The notes below the pieces were generated by a model that worked only from the letters and a program-made list of their open reading frames with translations, was not told the DNA's origin and did no database searches. A DNA stretch of 64,000 nucleotides from Warburgia ugandensis (taxonomy: Eukaryota; Streptophyta; Magnoliopsida; Canellales; Canellaceae), in assembly GCA_035236585.1 (NCBI GenBank), contig CP141127.1, forward strand, positions 71,033,495-71,097,494, written 5' to 3'. This document shows positions 1-12,569 of the stretch, piece by piece; within the stretch, counting starts at the first letter, position 1, and every line of letters begins with the position of its first letter. The translations under genes were made by a program, and so were the position numbers.

Positions 1-649
1 GATTAGTTTTATTTATTTAAATCTTCATTACTTTAAGATAAATTTGATTAATTTATGTTAAAGAATAAATTATGTTAGGATAGTTTATTTTTGCCTAGTT
101 TTAGAGTGATCTTAGCATAACATTAGGGAAAGCTACTCATTAATTCCTTATACCTTAAATGTCATAGAAAATTTAGTTTAAAAATTTATCTTAATTTGGA
201 AAAGATAGAATTGCCCTTTGTACAATTCTTTGATTCAATGTCATTAACTTTCATATTGAGTACTTAAATTAATTCCTGTTTCATTGTAGTTAGGTTTTGT
301 ATGTAATTCTTAAGATTTCATAATCTATCTAATTTTTAATGATCCATGATTTTAAATTTAAATTTTCAAAGAAACCACATTTTGAGTAGATAATCATAGT
401 CTTGGTCTATTTCTTGAGTTATAAAAAGAGATAATTAGTGATAGACCCTAATACTAATCTTGGTGATCTTTAATCTTAAATTTTAATCATAATTGACTCT
501 CTTAATCAATATTATCTATTTGATCATTTTATCACATCATCTTGCAATCTTTCTAGTGTAAATCTCTTAGGATAGTGATAGTGGAATAATTAGGTGTTTT
601 AAATTCACACTAAGTGCTTCCTATGTATTTGACCTTGCAACATTACAAT
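1..649. other. Unassigned AT-rich sequence at left edge
   Basis: No reading frame, terminal repeat or recognisable family was found. The sequence is AT-rich and lies upstream of the part that aligns with the copia 3' LTR. It could be the diverged start of the 5' LTR or an insertion in it, because an LTR of the length measured at the 3' end would begin near 290, and no TGTTGAG-type start is visible there. Confidence 0.4.
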
Positions 650-1679
650 TGATCAACTGTGAACTTGATGGAAAACTCCCAACTGATAGACATTGGTGTC
701 CACACCTGGTACTGATAGATGAAACAGATAGTTTGTGTCACATTACAATTGATCTCTCTTATTTGATCTTGGATTGAGTTTAAATTTTAAAGGTATTTAT
801 TATACTTATTATCAATAAATGAATAGATTGGATCCTTAATTTGATTAGTAGATCATAAGTTTCAAAATTTTACAATAATTACCACAATAGTCAATGTCTG
901 CTAAACGGCTAGATTTTATTTTCGAGGCAATCTAGCCTATCCTAATGGCCATTTGATGCTTGTGGAGGTTTGAGGAGAAGATAAAATGAATCTCTAAGCT
1001 TCATCTATAAATTGGATTCTTATTTGAAGATGAACAATAAGTTGTTACATGAATATCAAGTGCTACATTGTATTTTCTTAATTCAATAATCTTCAAAGAG
1101 AAAGTGCTTCATTTTTAATCAAGGCAAAGTGCTCAAGCTAGCTTATTAGAACTAAATAGATCACATTTGAAGTGCTAATTCATTTTTTAAGCAAGCCATG
1201 GTGAAATTCTTTAAATTCAAGTTTCTGTAGTTCTTTTTTATTTCACTTGTATGACTTTCAAAATTTTTCTTTCTTTCCTTTTTTGTTTTTTGTACTCAAT
1301 TCTTGTAAAAGTAATTTCCTTTTCTTATTTCTTAGATTGAGAATTTCAAGTTGGTTCAAGAGAAGTATTCTTCTGGTTAAGGAACTGGCTTGTTACTTCA
1401 CTGATTGAGTGGTGTAGCTAAATTATAATGTAAGCAACTAGTTTGTAGGCCTAGGGGTATAATTTCATTGAGATTAGTGGTGGACTCAAGTAAAAGGATT
1501 CTTTGAGAGAGAGAGAAAGTAACCATCATATAGCTTGTTGAACCTCTATACAATCCCTATTTCTCTTATGTGTGATTGATCTTTATATTTCTTATTTATC
1601 CTTAGAATTTAACCTTTAAGCATCATATTCTACAAAAAATTTTAGAGGGCTAAATTCACCTCACCCTCTTGGGACTACA
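650..1679 (+). repeat. Ty1/copia 5' LTR (partial)
   Basis: This stretch aligns along its length with the 3' LTR of the same element, first with 5650-6365 and then with 17175-17533. Shared landmarks include the segment around ATATCAAGTGCTACATT (1056), the 'TCACATTTGAAGTGCTAAT' block (about 1161), 'TTTCAAGTTGGTTCAAGA' (about 1345) and the end GGACTACA (1672-1679). The two copies are clearly diverged, so the element is old. Homology fades upstream of about 650. Confidence 0.8.
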
Positions 1680-1702
1680 ATTAGCATTAGGATAGGTGCT
1701 CT
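1680..1702 (+). other. Degenerate primer binding site of the copia element
   Basis: Directly after the LTR end, the sequence TTAGCATTAGGATAGGTGCT resembles the plant copia motif in which TGGTATCAGAGC, complementary to initiator tRNA-Met, is followed by GGTTGCTCTAATCAT. Several positions have changed. Its place between LTR and gag supports the call. Confidence 0.6.
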
Positions 1703-1744
1703 AATCATATAGAGGCTAATCAATTTCATTTCTTGTTTTAAAAA

Positions 1745-3180
1745 ATGGTAGAACCCATTATTGGAACAACTCTTTAGGAAGGTCCATCAACCAACCAACC
1801 TCCTTTCTTCCTTAGAATTAAGCACGACTACTGCAAAGTGAGGATGATGATCTGTATTTAGTGTGTGGATTTTGAATTATGAAAAGTCATACATAATGGA
1901 CCCTTCAAGCCAAAAATAGAGAAAGATGGAGTTAAAAGATACATTTCAATAAATGAGTGCTCGAAGGAAGACACCAAAAATGTACAACTCAACCTAAAGC
2001 TAACGAGTGTAACTCAATTTTTGCATCGGAGTCTGTAAAAGAAACTTGAGATGAATTAGAAGTTGCTTATGAAGGAACAAAGTAGTCAATGACACTAGTA
2101 TTAACATGCTTGTACATGAATATGAATTGCTCCAAATGAAGAGTGATGAGACCATTTAGAAATGTTCATGAGGTGTAAAACCTTTTGAATGGACTCGAAG
2201 TTCTAGATAAGAGTTTCATCAACAAAGAGTTCGTGATAAGGTTTTGAGGTCTTTATCTACTTCTTGAGATGTTAAAAGCACAAATATTCAAGAAGCCAAG
2301 GACTTAGATGTGCTAAGTCTAGATGAGCTCATGGTCTCTCATGACCTATAAAATTTCTCAAATGTCTAGACAATCATAACAAGATGAATCCATTAAAAGG
2401 AAGGATAAATGGATTTCCATAAAGTCCACTCTTAAAAGTAGTAAGTCTAAGAATGAGAGTGATTAAGAAGCAGCTCTTGTCACCAAAGAAGTTAAGAAGA
2501 TGCTAAGGAAAGAAACATAGTATGGTGACATAAGAGGGTCCACTGAAAGAGCAAACAATAAGGGAAAAGCAAATAAGAAAGACAATATTATCTGTCTTAA
2601 GTGTAGAAAACTTAATCATGTCAAACTAGAGTTCCCATTGAATAAGAAAGGAAACAAAACAAGGAACAAGGCACTAGTAGCAACATGGAGAGATGAAGAT
2701 GAAAGTAGCTACTCTTCATTAAGAAAAGGTGACTTCGAAGATAGAACTAACCTATGTTTGATGGAACAAGAAGAAAATCAACATTGAAAAATGAGGGATG
2801 CAGTGAAAATGAACTAACTTTCATTGAATTGATTAATGCCTATCATTATCTAACAAATGAATTTAAGAAAATGTGTTTGAGAAATAAGAATTTGAGAAAA
2901 CATATTTTTGAAATGAGTTTAGACTTGAATGATTTAAAATGTCATGAATGTTTTGTGTGTGATAGGAGTCTAAGACAAGCTTTTAATGAAGTTGTAGATA
3001 AGCATGATGCATTAAACATAGAATATGATACTTTGGATGAGAAATTAGTTTTACTAAAATAAAAAGATAGCATGTTTGAGAAAATAGATATATTGAAGAA
3101 GGAAAATTCAAAATTGAAAAATTAGTTTTATCTGAATGTGATACTTTGAATGAGAAATTAGTTTTGTTCAACCAACTGCT
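1745..3180 (+). pseudogene. Ty1/copia-type gag polyprotein, broken
   Basis: Retrotransposon capsid protein, normally packaging element RNA in cytoplasmic particles. Translating across frames recovers the plant copia gag order. First come pieces like 'QLNLKANECNSIF' and 'DELEVAYEGT' (about 1985-2090), then 'QEAKDLDVLSLDELM' (about 2290-2335). A zinc knuckle follows (2593-2634) of form C-x2-C-x4-H-x4-F, where the last cysteine has become phenylalanine. Next is 'KALVATWRDEDESS' (about 2670), and finally a charged, probably coiled-coil tail open at 2754-3062 ('NELTFIELINAYHYL'). Stops and frameshifts occur throughout. The order matches UBN2/zf-CCHC gag proteins. No protease, integrase or RT follows, so the element is non-autonomous. 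Confidence 0.75.
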
Positions 3181-3600
3181 CTAATTTTGGGTGCCTTTGT
3201 TTTTCAATGGACTCGAAATCCCTTGACTAAGAGCACCTACTTTGGGCATATTTACTCATTGACACTAAGGTAGATGGATGGAGAGTTTTTAAGTAGGGGA
3301 ATTTTGAGAATACATGAAATTTTGGTTTTTAAAGCTCGCTAACTTCAAAACTTCTTCTTTTCTTCATTTAGAACCAAACATCTAGGATTTCCTACTCCAA
3401 ACCTAAAATTTTTAAATTTCCATTTAGAACCCATTTTCAATTAAAACTAAAAACCTCTTCAAAATCCTTATTTCCCACACTTGATTGCCATTTTTCATTT
3501 GATTCAAAGGATTTTTTCTTGTTCTCCATTGCCTACTCTTCATAACGCATGTTTGTGAAATGTCGTGAGAGAGTTTCTCTTGGAAAGAGTAGTCAAGGTA
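3181..3600 (+). other. Non-coding stretch between gag and the second gene
   Basis: AT-rich leader-like sequence with no open frame or repeat. It lies where the protease-integrase part of a complete copia element would begin, and none of those domains can be traced. Confidence 0.5.
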
Positions 3601-3610
3601 AGAATGACTC

Positions 3611-4310
3611 TTGCTACAAATTTATTTTTACTTCTTACAACAAATTCTCTTTACTTTTGGAGAAAACAAGGCAAGATTTGATCATATAGTCAATGTTGAG
3701 GTAGTCAAAGTGAGATGGGTGAGTCATGAGTCATTAGACAAATATTTTCCTATAATTCATGATTTTGAGGGGATAGGTCTTAGAAACTTCATGACTATCC
3801 ATTTCCTTTCTATGATAAGGTAGTAAAGTACTTCTATGCCAATCTTTAATATGATAGAAGGACGAAACTTATTCCATTTGTTTATGGAAACAAAGTTTCT
3901 TGGATTGAAGCCATCACTGGGAGAGTATTAGCAATACCGTGCGCAAGACTTGAAGAAGGAAAGAACATTGTTAGAGGCACAACTTTCAATGTGCTATTGG
4001 ATAATCTTGATGAAGTAAAGACAAAAGAAATGCATATCAAGGATATGTCTCTCTACACAAGGCTCCTGTATCTCATTGTTGAATATATCCTTTGCCCAAG
4101 ACCAGGAGAACATACTAGCATGAATGAGAGTGAAGTGCTTATTCTTTACATGATAAAGACTAAAAATCCATTCAATATGGCTAGACTTTTTATAAAGCAT
4201 GTAAAAAATGCAGTAAGGAAGGTAGTGCTCCCATTTTTCCTATGGCCATCACTTTACTCTTTGAAGTCTTACGTATAGAATTTCAAGGAGAGAAAGAAAA
4301 ACTTAGAAAC
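3611..4310 (+). pseudogene. 'Putative plant transposon protein' (Transposase_32-like), broken
   Basis: Two reading blocks belong together. The first, 3611-3823, contains 'EGIGLRNFMTIHFLSM'. The second, about 3825-4278, contains 'VKYFYANL', then a stop, 'VYGNKVSWIEAITGRVLAI', 'LYTRLLYLIVEYILCPRPG' and 'VLILYMIKTKNPFNMARL'. The order (reach of a tract before FYANL, a rule-like central part, then LxYIVxxxLxPRxG and a VLPYG-like end) matches the plant domain family annotated as putative plant transposon protein. Its biochemical role is unknown to me. It sits inside the copia element, between gag and the polypurine tract, in the same orientation. Stops at 3823 and 3868 show decay. An independent nested insertion is the alternative explanation. 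Confidence 0.6.
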
Positions 4311-5119
4311 TGATGAATTATGAACAATTACTTTCTACAACATGGAGTTCAAGCCTTCAAATTTGGGTACTTGAGTAAGAGGTAATGAAATCTTATAGTC
4401 AAGAGATCATGCTCTAAACTTTGGAGTTGTGCCAAGAGCAGTAGAAAAACAACATCCTACATCTACTGTTCCATAGATAGGGGAATCATCTCGAGCTAGG
4501 CAAGGTAATTCTACAAGCCATGATAAAATACTTGACAAAATTAGAAAGACTAGAGTCAGCTCTCAACTCTAAATGTGGATGAATAGGAGCTAGTGTCAAT
4601 GGTTTAAGGCTCCACACCTAACAAGATTGAGTCAAGATGATACCATGGATACCAAACTAGAACAATTGAAGCTTTGTAGCAAAAAGCTCTTTCTCCTTTC
4701 AAACAAATTTCTATGTTCATGATGCTTTTGGAAACTTGAACAAGTTTTTGGCGCATGTTAAACTCATGGACGTTTGATGGTTTAAGTCTATGCATTTTCC
4801 TATTTTTTATATATGATGTCTTGGATGGCAATGTTTCTACAAGATGTGCTTTTTTGATACTCTAGATTTTCTATTATCTAAGCACTATTTTGTTGCATTA
4901 TCATTACATAGGCATTGTCTTGATGTACTATGCTTTGAAATCCTTCATTGAATATAATTTCTTCCATTTCCACTAAACAGTAATAATTGTCAAATATATA
5001 GAAGCAAGGGTAGTTCTTGTAGTTCAATTATTAGAAAGAAGGTATTCTATTCATTTTGACAAGGGAATTCTTTTAGCCTCAACTTTTTTTTGCCTAGAGT
5101 TACATAACAGGTAACATGA

Positions 5120-5208
<89 letters not shown>

Positions 5209-5363
5209 GCACCCTTTTTTCTTATGAGAAAAGGGGGGAGCATTTTGGTGAGTCAAGATTTGATTAAATACTTGATGCATTTTCTCAGGGATTTTTTCTC
5301 ATCTTTAGAATGATGTTTTCATTTCAAAAACCCTAAAATCTTTCCATGGGTTTTATCATCATC
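4311..5363 (+). other. Copia 3' non-coding region
   Basis: No coding signal. The last part, from the AAAAGGGGGGAG at about 5229 to the polypurine tract, has the look of plant copia 3' ends, where a purine-rich 'AAAGGGGGAG' segment precedes the LTR. It carries the long (TC)n tract. Confidence 0.55.
5124..5206. repeat. (TC)n microsatellite
   Basis: Uninterrupted TC/CT dinucleotide run of about 83 bp. Open frames here that read as Ser-Leu or Arg-Glu repeats are products of the repeat, not genes. Confidence 0.98.
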
Positions 5364-5378
5364 AAAAAGGGGTTAGAA
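5364..5378 (+). other. Copia polypurine tract
   Basis: AAAAAGGGGTTAGAA lies immediately before TGTTGAG, the start of the 3' LTR. The context TCATCATCAAAAAGGGG is typical of plant copia elements and primes plus-strand synthesis. Confidence 0.75.
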
Positions 5379-6405
5379 TGTTGAGTCTCTTCCTTGTTGT
5401 TTCGATGATAACAAAACCATTGATAATTTAAATGCATGAATCAGACTCAAAATACTCCTTACATCATGTTTGAATTAGTCCAGAAAAACATGATTTTTCT
5501 TCTCTTACATGTCTTAGATGATTCAAGATTATTTATAGATTAATATTCATCCTAAACATTAATCTAATTGAATGCAAGCCTTTGATGTTTTAAAATCATA
5601 TTTTCAAAGGTTTTGGAAACTCAAAAGATTATTGGTCAACCTCTAAGAGTCATTCTAGCAACTACTGGTTGATGGACAAGGTTTTCTCATTGATAGACTG
5701 ATGTGGCAATAGGCTCTATGGCTGCTTTATGGGTGAAACACATTTATTGGCCTCTTAGTAGTAATAAACTACATAGTTTGTATTTAACTACAACTAATCT
5801 CCCTCATTTGGTCTTGGATTTCATGAAATTTTGGATATATATATATATATATATATATATTTGACTTGTCAATCTACAAGATGAAGGGTCTAATCATCAA
5901 TTTGATTAGTGAGTCATCAGATTTCAAATTTTCAAATGGTTATTAAAAAAGTTAACATTTGCTACTTACTAACTAGATTTTGTTTTCAAGGCTATCTAAC
6001 CTATCGCAAAAATCATTTGATGTGTGTGAACATTGAAGAATTGTTTGAGGAGAAGCTACAATATATCCTTAGGCTTCATCTCAAAATTTAAAGCTTATTT
6101 GAAGATAAAATACAAGTTTTTACAAGAATATCAAGTGCTACATTCTAGTTTCTCAATTTGAAAATCTTTAGGGCAAAAATGCTTCATTTCTAATCAATTT
6201 AAACACTTGCCTCAATAAAACTCAATAGGTCACATTTGAAGTGCTAATTTATTTTTGAAGCAAGCCTTGACAAAATTCTTCCAATTGACGTTTTGGTAGT
6301 TCTTTTTCATTTCACATGTACATGTACATTTTCATTTTTTTTTTTCCAAATTGTGTAAATAACCCAAATAATAGTGGACTACATAAATACAACCATAAGG
6401 TTAGG
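5379..6405 (+). repeat. Ty1/copia 3' LTR, left part
   Basis: Begins TGTTGAGTCTC after the polypurine tract and continues 'TTTCGATGATAACAAAACC', a common plant copia LTR start. It aligns with the 5' LTR until about 6360, where the match stops. It resumes at 17175. The exact break lies between about 6350 and 6405. A (TA)n run occupies 5834-5861. Confidence 0.75.
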
Positions 6406-9206
6406 TGAGACACCTTGGGTTTTTAGAAATAATTTTTGAAAATCTATTTAATAATGATCAGGATATCAAGAATTTTTTTAAATTTCTAAAACAAATCATA
6501 TATATATATTAGTTCGTAAAACTGCCCTTTCAAACCTAGGTGTCTTGTCAAAACTCCACATAGCCAAAAGAAGAACTGCCAAGATCCATTAGTCATAGCC
6601 CAAACAACCATAATGAAACCATAATTATATAATAAAATTCTAATGTTACAACAAAATATATTATTTTACTACAATACTGTTCTCAATGTTCAATATAATA
6701 GTCCAAGACAAAGTAAAGTAACTTGTTCATTCTTGCACTTTTTCTCTCATTGTTCATAAGCCTCCTACAATGCCTTAATTCTTACTTTTAGACTAGAAGA
6801 TTAACTTAAATTTGTAGTTGGGGCTGGGTACGACCACTCAGTGGGAAATATTCTAAGCTGGATTAAAAACATGTAAACAATTAGTGAATGCATAAGTATA
6901 ATAGGATGTATTTGACCAAACAAGATCGGTATCAAATCTCAACAATGTTCAGACCTTAAAATTTTGTGATAAATCAAATAGTATTATAAATTTGTTTCCA
7001 GATAGATACATGGCATTAAAAGTTGATTCTAATCATACAACAACATTCTGTTGGGGCTATAAAGGTAGATGGCTTATATCCCTCAAGGTTGACCAACATA
7101 GCATTGACATCCATATCACAACTCATCTACTATGCACATGGAGAGAACCAATGTCTGATGTCTACATTTGATCTGGATACCACATGACCTATAGTATGGG
7201 GGAGAACAGATTGTTGTGGATGGAAGGTCCCATGATCCCTTTGAACTCACAAAAGCCTTTACCTCAGGAATGTATCAAATATCTTCTTTAGATTGTAAGT
7301 GGTCAAATGTACTCCTAGTATAGCAACTAGAAGGGTTTTACAACTTGGACCAAGCTAGGCTCAACTCTTATTAGTCACCTAATTTTAGCTAGGCACAATT
7401 CTCCAAAGTTGCCTACTTCTCATTCATTAAATCATCTCACATTTTTCATGGATAATTATATGAAGTCATTATTTTATGCTCCACAATACATCATATGAAA
7501 TCATTCACTCAAACTTTACTTTCACAAATCATATTTTAGTTAGCACAAATCATTGACTAGCTTATTCTAGTCTTAGAATAGGTACTTATATATCTGGGGC
7601 TCAATATTTCAAAAATCATACTTTTGAACCATTCTATGAAGCATGCATAAAATGTTTACCTCATTTCAAATATAAAATCATCAATTAGCAATTACGATAG
7701 TCACTAATATTACTTAGTATAAATTGAATATTGTTCATAGCATAGAAACATATATTTATGGATCAAAGTTTCAAAGCTTAATATAAACCCATTCGAATCC
7801 AGTATGTGGAGCCAGTGGCGGAGTGCTAGGCACTGCCCATGCATTAAACACTAAACTCATTACCTAGGTACTAAGTGTGATGCAATCAGTTCATGGGCTG
7901 GTTGTCAAGCACAATGCTCCAATGTTGAGCTCCATGATTGCTGTCCATGCACCCTATACTATACACACAGTCCAAGAGTTAAATGCCATGCACCATGTGT
8001 GAGCGTTGGTTGTTGGGTGCCGTACTATGTGTTAGATACCAACCACCTCATCTAAGGCATTAAAAATCACGTAGGTTGGCAAACTAGGCTTCATGCACAA
8101 ATATTTAGGCTCTAATTATAAACCATATAGCCCAAATGACGTGTCATGCATGTCCTCAAAACAAGCATGATGCAAGGAGAAGTGCTGGATAGTAATTATG
8201 TTAATCAAGTGTGTTATATCATGCATACACCCAGGTTAGGCACCATGTAAAATACTCATGCACTAGGTGTTTATCACGTCAATTGAGTGTGGTACATTGA
8301 TTTTAGATTTGTGAATAACTTGTGCACATGATTTTGGATCAAAGAGTTGAACTTGTGTGCATGGATCAAAATACTGATCTAAGTTACGCATGATATATTT
8401 TGAATTCAAAATTAAAATTATGGGTCAAAGATGATATGCTCATGCTAAGAGTTTAATCAAACTAAATTCACAAATCAAGGTGGTGCATGGGATGCTTAAT
8501 TAAAGAAACTAACAGTGAGGTCTACATTAAGTTAGAAGTAATTAATATGCATGAATTTTAAAATTGGTCACACAACTAAGCACTTTCATAGGAGATAGAG
8601 TCAACAAAATATTTTCATGGGCATGGATTAATAGTCAAAATGGGATAAAAAAAACCTAATTTAGTTTGTATGAAATCATAGAGAATTAGCACAATGATCA
8701 AATCTAACCAAGCATGGGTTCGCTTAAAATTGTGAATCAAAATAGAAATCAGTGGCGCGAAACATCCTAAGCATAGTGTGCAAGAAATCATATGTCTTAA
8801 TAAGATTAATGGTGTAAATCAATCCAATCATTCAATTGGAAAACATGATATGAAACAATTTTAACATGATATGTGAAATCATGTGTTAGTTGAGATCAAC
8901 TATGGAATACACTCTAGCATTGCTGCATGAAATAGTGGGCCAAATCAAATTAGTAGAGTGGAATAATCCAAGTAGGCTACACATGAGATCTAAGATTAAT
9001 AAAATCAATAGTATGATACAACATTTTTTGTCCATATCAAATGGTTCAATAAATGAAAGTTTAGCATGTATGTATATGGTGCAACTCAATCATCAAGGAT
9101 AAATGAATGAGATTAATATAATCTATATATGTAATGCACCTATATCAACAAGAAATTGGTGACTCAGATTCAAAAATCACTAGATGGTGCATCCACATCA
9201 ACATGG
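6406..9206 (-). mobile_element. Probable chromovirus-type LTR segment, left part
   Basis: The left edge TGAGACACCTTGGGTTTTT resembles, on the same strand, the left edge of the LTR at 48679 (TGTGACATCGCGGGTTTTT). It also resembles the reverse complement of the right edge of the LTR at 37490, which supports a reverse-strand Tekay/Retand-like LTR. No coding sequence was found. The far boundary is not resolved. The segment is interrupted by the Athila solo LTR and may continue at 11295. Confidence 0.4.
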
Positions 9207-9211
9207 ATTAA
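9207..9211. repeat. Target-site duplication ATTAA (left)
   Basis: ATTAA directly precedes the LTR start and is repeated exactly at 11290-11294. Confidence 0.75.
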
Positions 9212-11289
9212 CAATAATTTGTCAATTTTGCATAAAAAGTACCCAAATAGAAGTACATTTATCATATATCATAGGGCATTATTCTAGGATTCTTCCAAAA
9301 TTCATGACACATGCAATTCTAAAGTGATAGTCCAAAAATATGATATTTTGTAGGTGCAGAAGCTAATCCAAAGTAAGTATGTGATCTATTATAATTTTAT
9401 AGCTACTAATTAGTGTTTTTAATCATTTGTAGGTGCTAAAAGAATGATTCAATGGTCCATATTGTCTTAGATGATAACTAATAATCCAGATCAACCCAAA
9501 CAGAATGAGACCCATTTTCCATCATTTTAAAGTTCAAGAAAGGTTAGGATCATTCTAGAGAAAGTAGATGGATTCTAGAAACAACTAGTAGAATTGAAGG
9601 TGATTAGAAATGAGCCCATGTAAAATCCATGCAAAAGGTAGTAGAATTCCATCACCTTTGCATGAGGTTTCAGGCCATGAAAGCCACCTAAGCCATGAAC
9701 TAATAATTAGGAGGCCATGCAAACCATGAAACCAAGATGCAAGGCAATGAAGCCATCTAAGCCACTTAAGCCAAGCTACATTAGTCCACACATTTTGGGA
9801 AGTTTGTATGCAATTTCCCACTTGAATAAAACATGTTCTAAAGAGAAAAATAGCAAGAGAAATGGGACTCTATCAACATAGGTAGATAGGCATGCTAAGT
9901 GGACAAATAAGAGGAGATGTAACTCATTTAAACTTTCCTTTTTCCATCTCCCTCTCTTTTCCTCCATCATGAAATACTTACAAAGGAAAGCTCCATGCAA
10001 TTTCATAAGTTTCCCACTTCCTAAATCATCCATCCTACTTTCCACTTCTTAAGTCTCCTTGTCTTATCCAACTACCTCTCCCACATCCTTATCTTATGCT
10101 ATCTTTTTCCCCAAATATTATCCCTCTTTCCTATCTTCCTAGCAAATCTTATCTCTTTAGATATGGTGAAAAGCATATAAAATAAAGAGCTTCTCCACAC
10201 CATATTCCCATTGTAGCCAAGGGGAATTCCATGCCTCCTTCAAGGGTTGGTTCTCCATGCTTCTTTTTAGCTTCACCATGCTACCTTCATCAAGCCTTTT
10301 TAAATGACATCTTCCTAGCAGTTCTCCATGCATCCATCTAAGGTTTTCATTCCTCTTTTATATGGTTGCCGCCTAATTTTTAATGCCATATCTAGCAAAG
10401 TTTTCAAGCATAGTTTCTTTTATTTTTTGCTAAGCTTTCCTCCTTTTTTTCATGCTCGTAGATCTAGGGAGTTCTTATTTGTGATTTGTCTTTATTTGTG
10501 AGCTAGTTCTCCTTGATCAAGGGCTATCAATCTCTTGTAGTGACAGCCAAGAGAGAGTAGCCTTTGAATCATCTTATTCCAAGTTAGTTTGCTTTTCTTG
10601 CTTGCTTTATTTTGTTGCCTGATCATTTCTTGCCTTGATTATCTAACTTGATTCGCTCTATTAGCACTCATGGACATTGTTGGATATCATTAGATTTGAT
10701 AATGAAGCCAAGATTTATTGTTTATAGTTTAAAGAATCACACACACCAATCTTGTAAACTTTTCCATGCAATAATATAAGTTCCATACATACTTCTCTTT
10801 GTCCTGCACACTTTTCATGGATGCTTCATTTAATTTTGTTACTCATGTTCCATGTTTAGATTTTATTGATGTTCATTACTCAATTTTAGTTGAATCATTA
10901 GATTAGATCTTAGTTTTTAGAATTTCTAATTTCTAGTTTAAGAAATTCATTCACCTTTAAGTTTCTAAGTCATTCATGTTCCTAGTTTTGAATTAGCTGC
11001 TTACCTTAAATATATGTTATTAATAGTTCTAATTTCATTCTTAGAAGCTTTCAATCTTATTTTTAGAAACTTTCCATTTAGTTTTTAATTTTATACATGT
11101 TTCCAATTCAATGTTTTTTTAATTCCTAGAATAAATAAAATTACAATCTTTCTTTGGCTAGGATATGCAATCTAGATAAGATTCCAATTGAATACAAATC
11201 TATGAGATTCCTTATGGGATCAACCTCATTTGCGTAGCATCATACTACTTTGATTCGTGCACTTGTGAGTACTAATTGGAACTAAATCA
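9212..11289 (+). mobile_element. Athila-like solo LTR, forward
   Basis: A 2.08-kb LTR. Its start (CAATAATTTGTCAATTTTGC, degraded from a TGATAA start) and the block 'GATATTTTGTAGGTGCAG' match other Athila LTR copies at 31312 and, reversed, at 38781, 58416 and 63716. A TATA-like CATATAAAATAA lies at about 10175. The U5 end has the family's 'ATGGGATCAACCTC' motif (about 11216) and closes with CA at 11289. Exact ATTAA repeats on both sides, with no internal region, make this a solo LTR left by LTR-LTR recombination. It has no coding capacity. Confidence 0.8.
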
Positions 11290-11294
11290 ATTAA
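11290..11294. repeat. Target-site duplication ATTAA (right)
   Basis: Exact copy of 9207-9211. Confidence 0.75.
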
Positions 11295-12569
11295 TGAATG
11301 TGATTAAATCAATCTATACATATACTACACATAGTTTAGATATATTAGATTTCTCATGTGCATGGTTCAAATAGTGGACTGGTGTGCCTAGGTTAGACAA
11401 ATAGGGTTGCTCATGTCCAGTTCAAAGTTGAACACATTGTGCCATTCAAAATAATTCTATGGTGATATGCATGGATCAAGATGGGTTTAATGGGACAATT
11501 TCAAAAAAATCAATAGGAGAGTCCGCATGTGTCAAAATAGAATCAATGATATAGTTCAAAATAAACTAGATGGGTGTGTATACTTTTAGAGAAATCAATG
11601 AGGGGTTTTAATGGTGAACAATAAGGGTAAGCATTCTTCAAGATAAAATTGAGATAAAATGCGTAGGGAATAAACATGGGTAGAGTGCTTGTATAAGATA
11701 AATGGATGAAGATTAACTTGAATCATAACTAAAGCGTGCCTCACATAATATTGATTAATGAATAATATCCTATATGAGATATGACCAAAGTGTTCATGCT
11801 ACAATCAATGGATTAAATCCAAGTATTGGTACCATTGGCCAAAAGTATCTTTAGAGTGCACATGGATGAGATTAACCCATAGTTAAAAATTAATCCAGCT
11901 AAGAAAAGTCCCTCACCCCTACCTCGTTGTAGAAAAATGTTCTTCTATAGTCTTCTTGTCCAAAAGCTTTTGAAAAAATTGTTCTCCTTTGCTCCAAATA
12001 TCCTTTTCTCTCTCTCTCTCACTCACTTTTTTTTTTTTTCCCTTTCTCTTTCTTTTTTCACCTAGTCCAAGATGTTTGCAATGAAGGACACATTTGGGCT
12101 AGTTTCCTAATTGGCATGGTCTCCTTTTCCAATTATTTTGTCTCAGATTTCTCTTTTGTTTCCTATCTTATATTATTCCAAATTTTGTTCTCATTCCATA
12201 TATTATTCACTCTCATGATCCTTAAAATTCTAACCTTCATCTTGATCTTTTAGATCCTAATCTCCTCGTGTTATATCTTGACTGTCCTGTTCTCTAAAGA
12301 TTCATGGGATATACACTTGCTTAGATTTTTATAAGTAATAATTTCTTAGGGTAATAAATAGGGAAACTCATCCATTCCTAGGTTTCAATGTATCAGGACA
12401 TCCCCTAGTGTGTGGACCAAAATTCTATTAAAAAGACTATGTTTATTTGTCAGTATTGAGACTTGAATTCTAGACCAAAGGCATATAATATGTATTCTAT
12501 AATTAGTTGAGATAATTTACTTATGTTGTCAATTCTTTAGAAAATAAATATTTGTATCCTAAAATTGCA
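11295..12569. other. Unassigned sequence, possibly the rest of the interrupted LTR
   Basis: No gene. It holds a pyrimidine-rich tract (about 12005-12060) of CT and T runs. By position it should continue the segment broken at 9206, but I could not find a convincing LTR end here. Confidence 0.4.

Noticed and set aside
5047..5313. Open frames with Ser-Leu or Arg-Glu repeats over the TC tract
   Set aside because: Products of the dinucleotide repeat. The same happens at 21021-21362. No flanking domain or codon signal.
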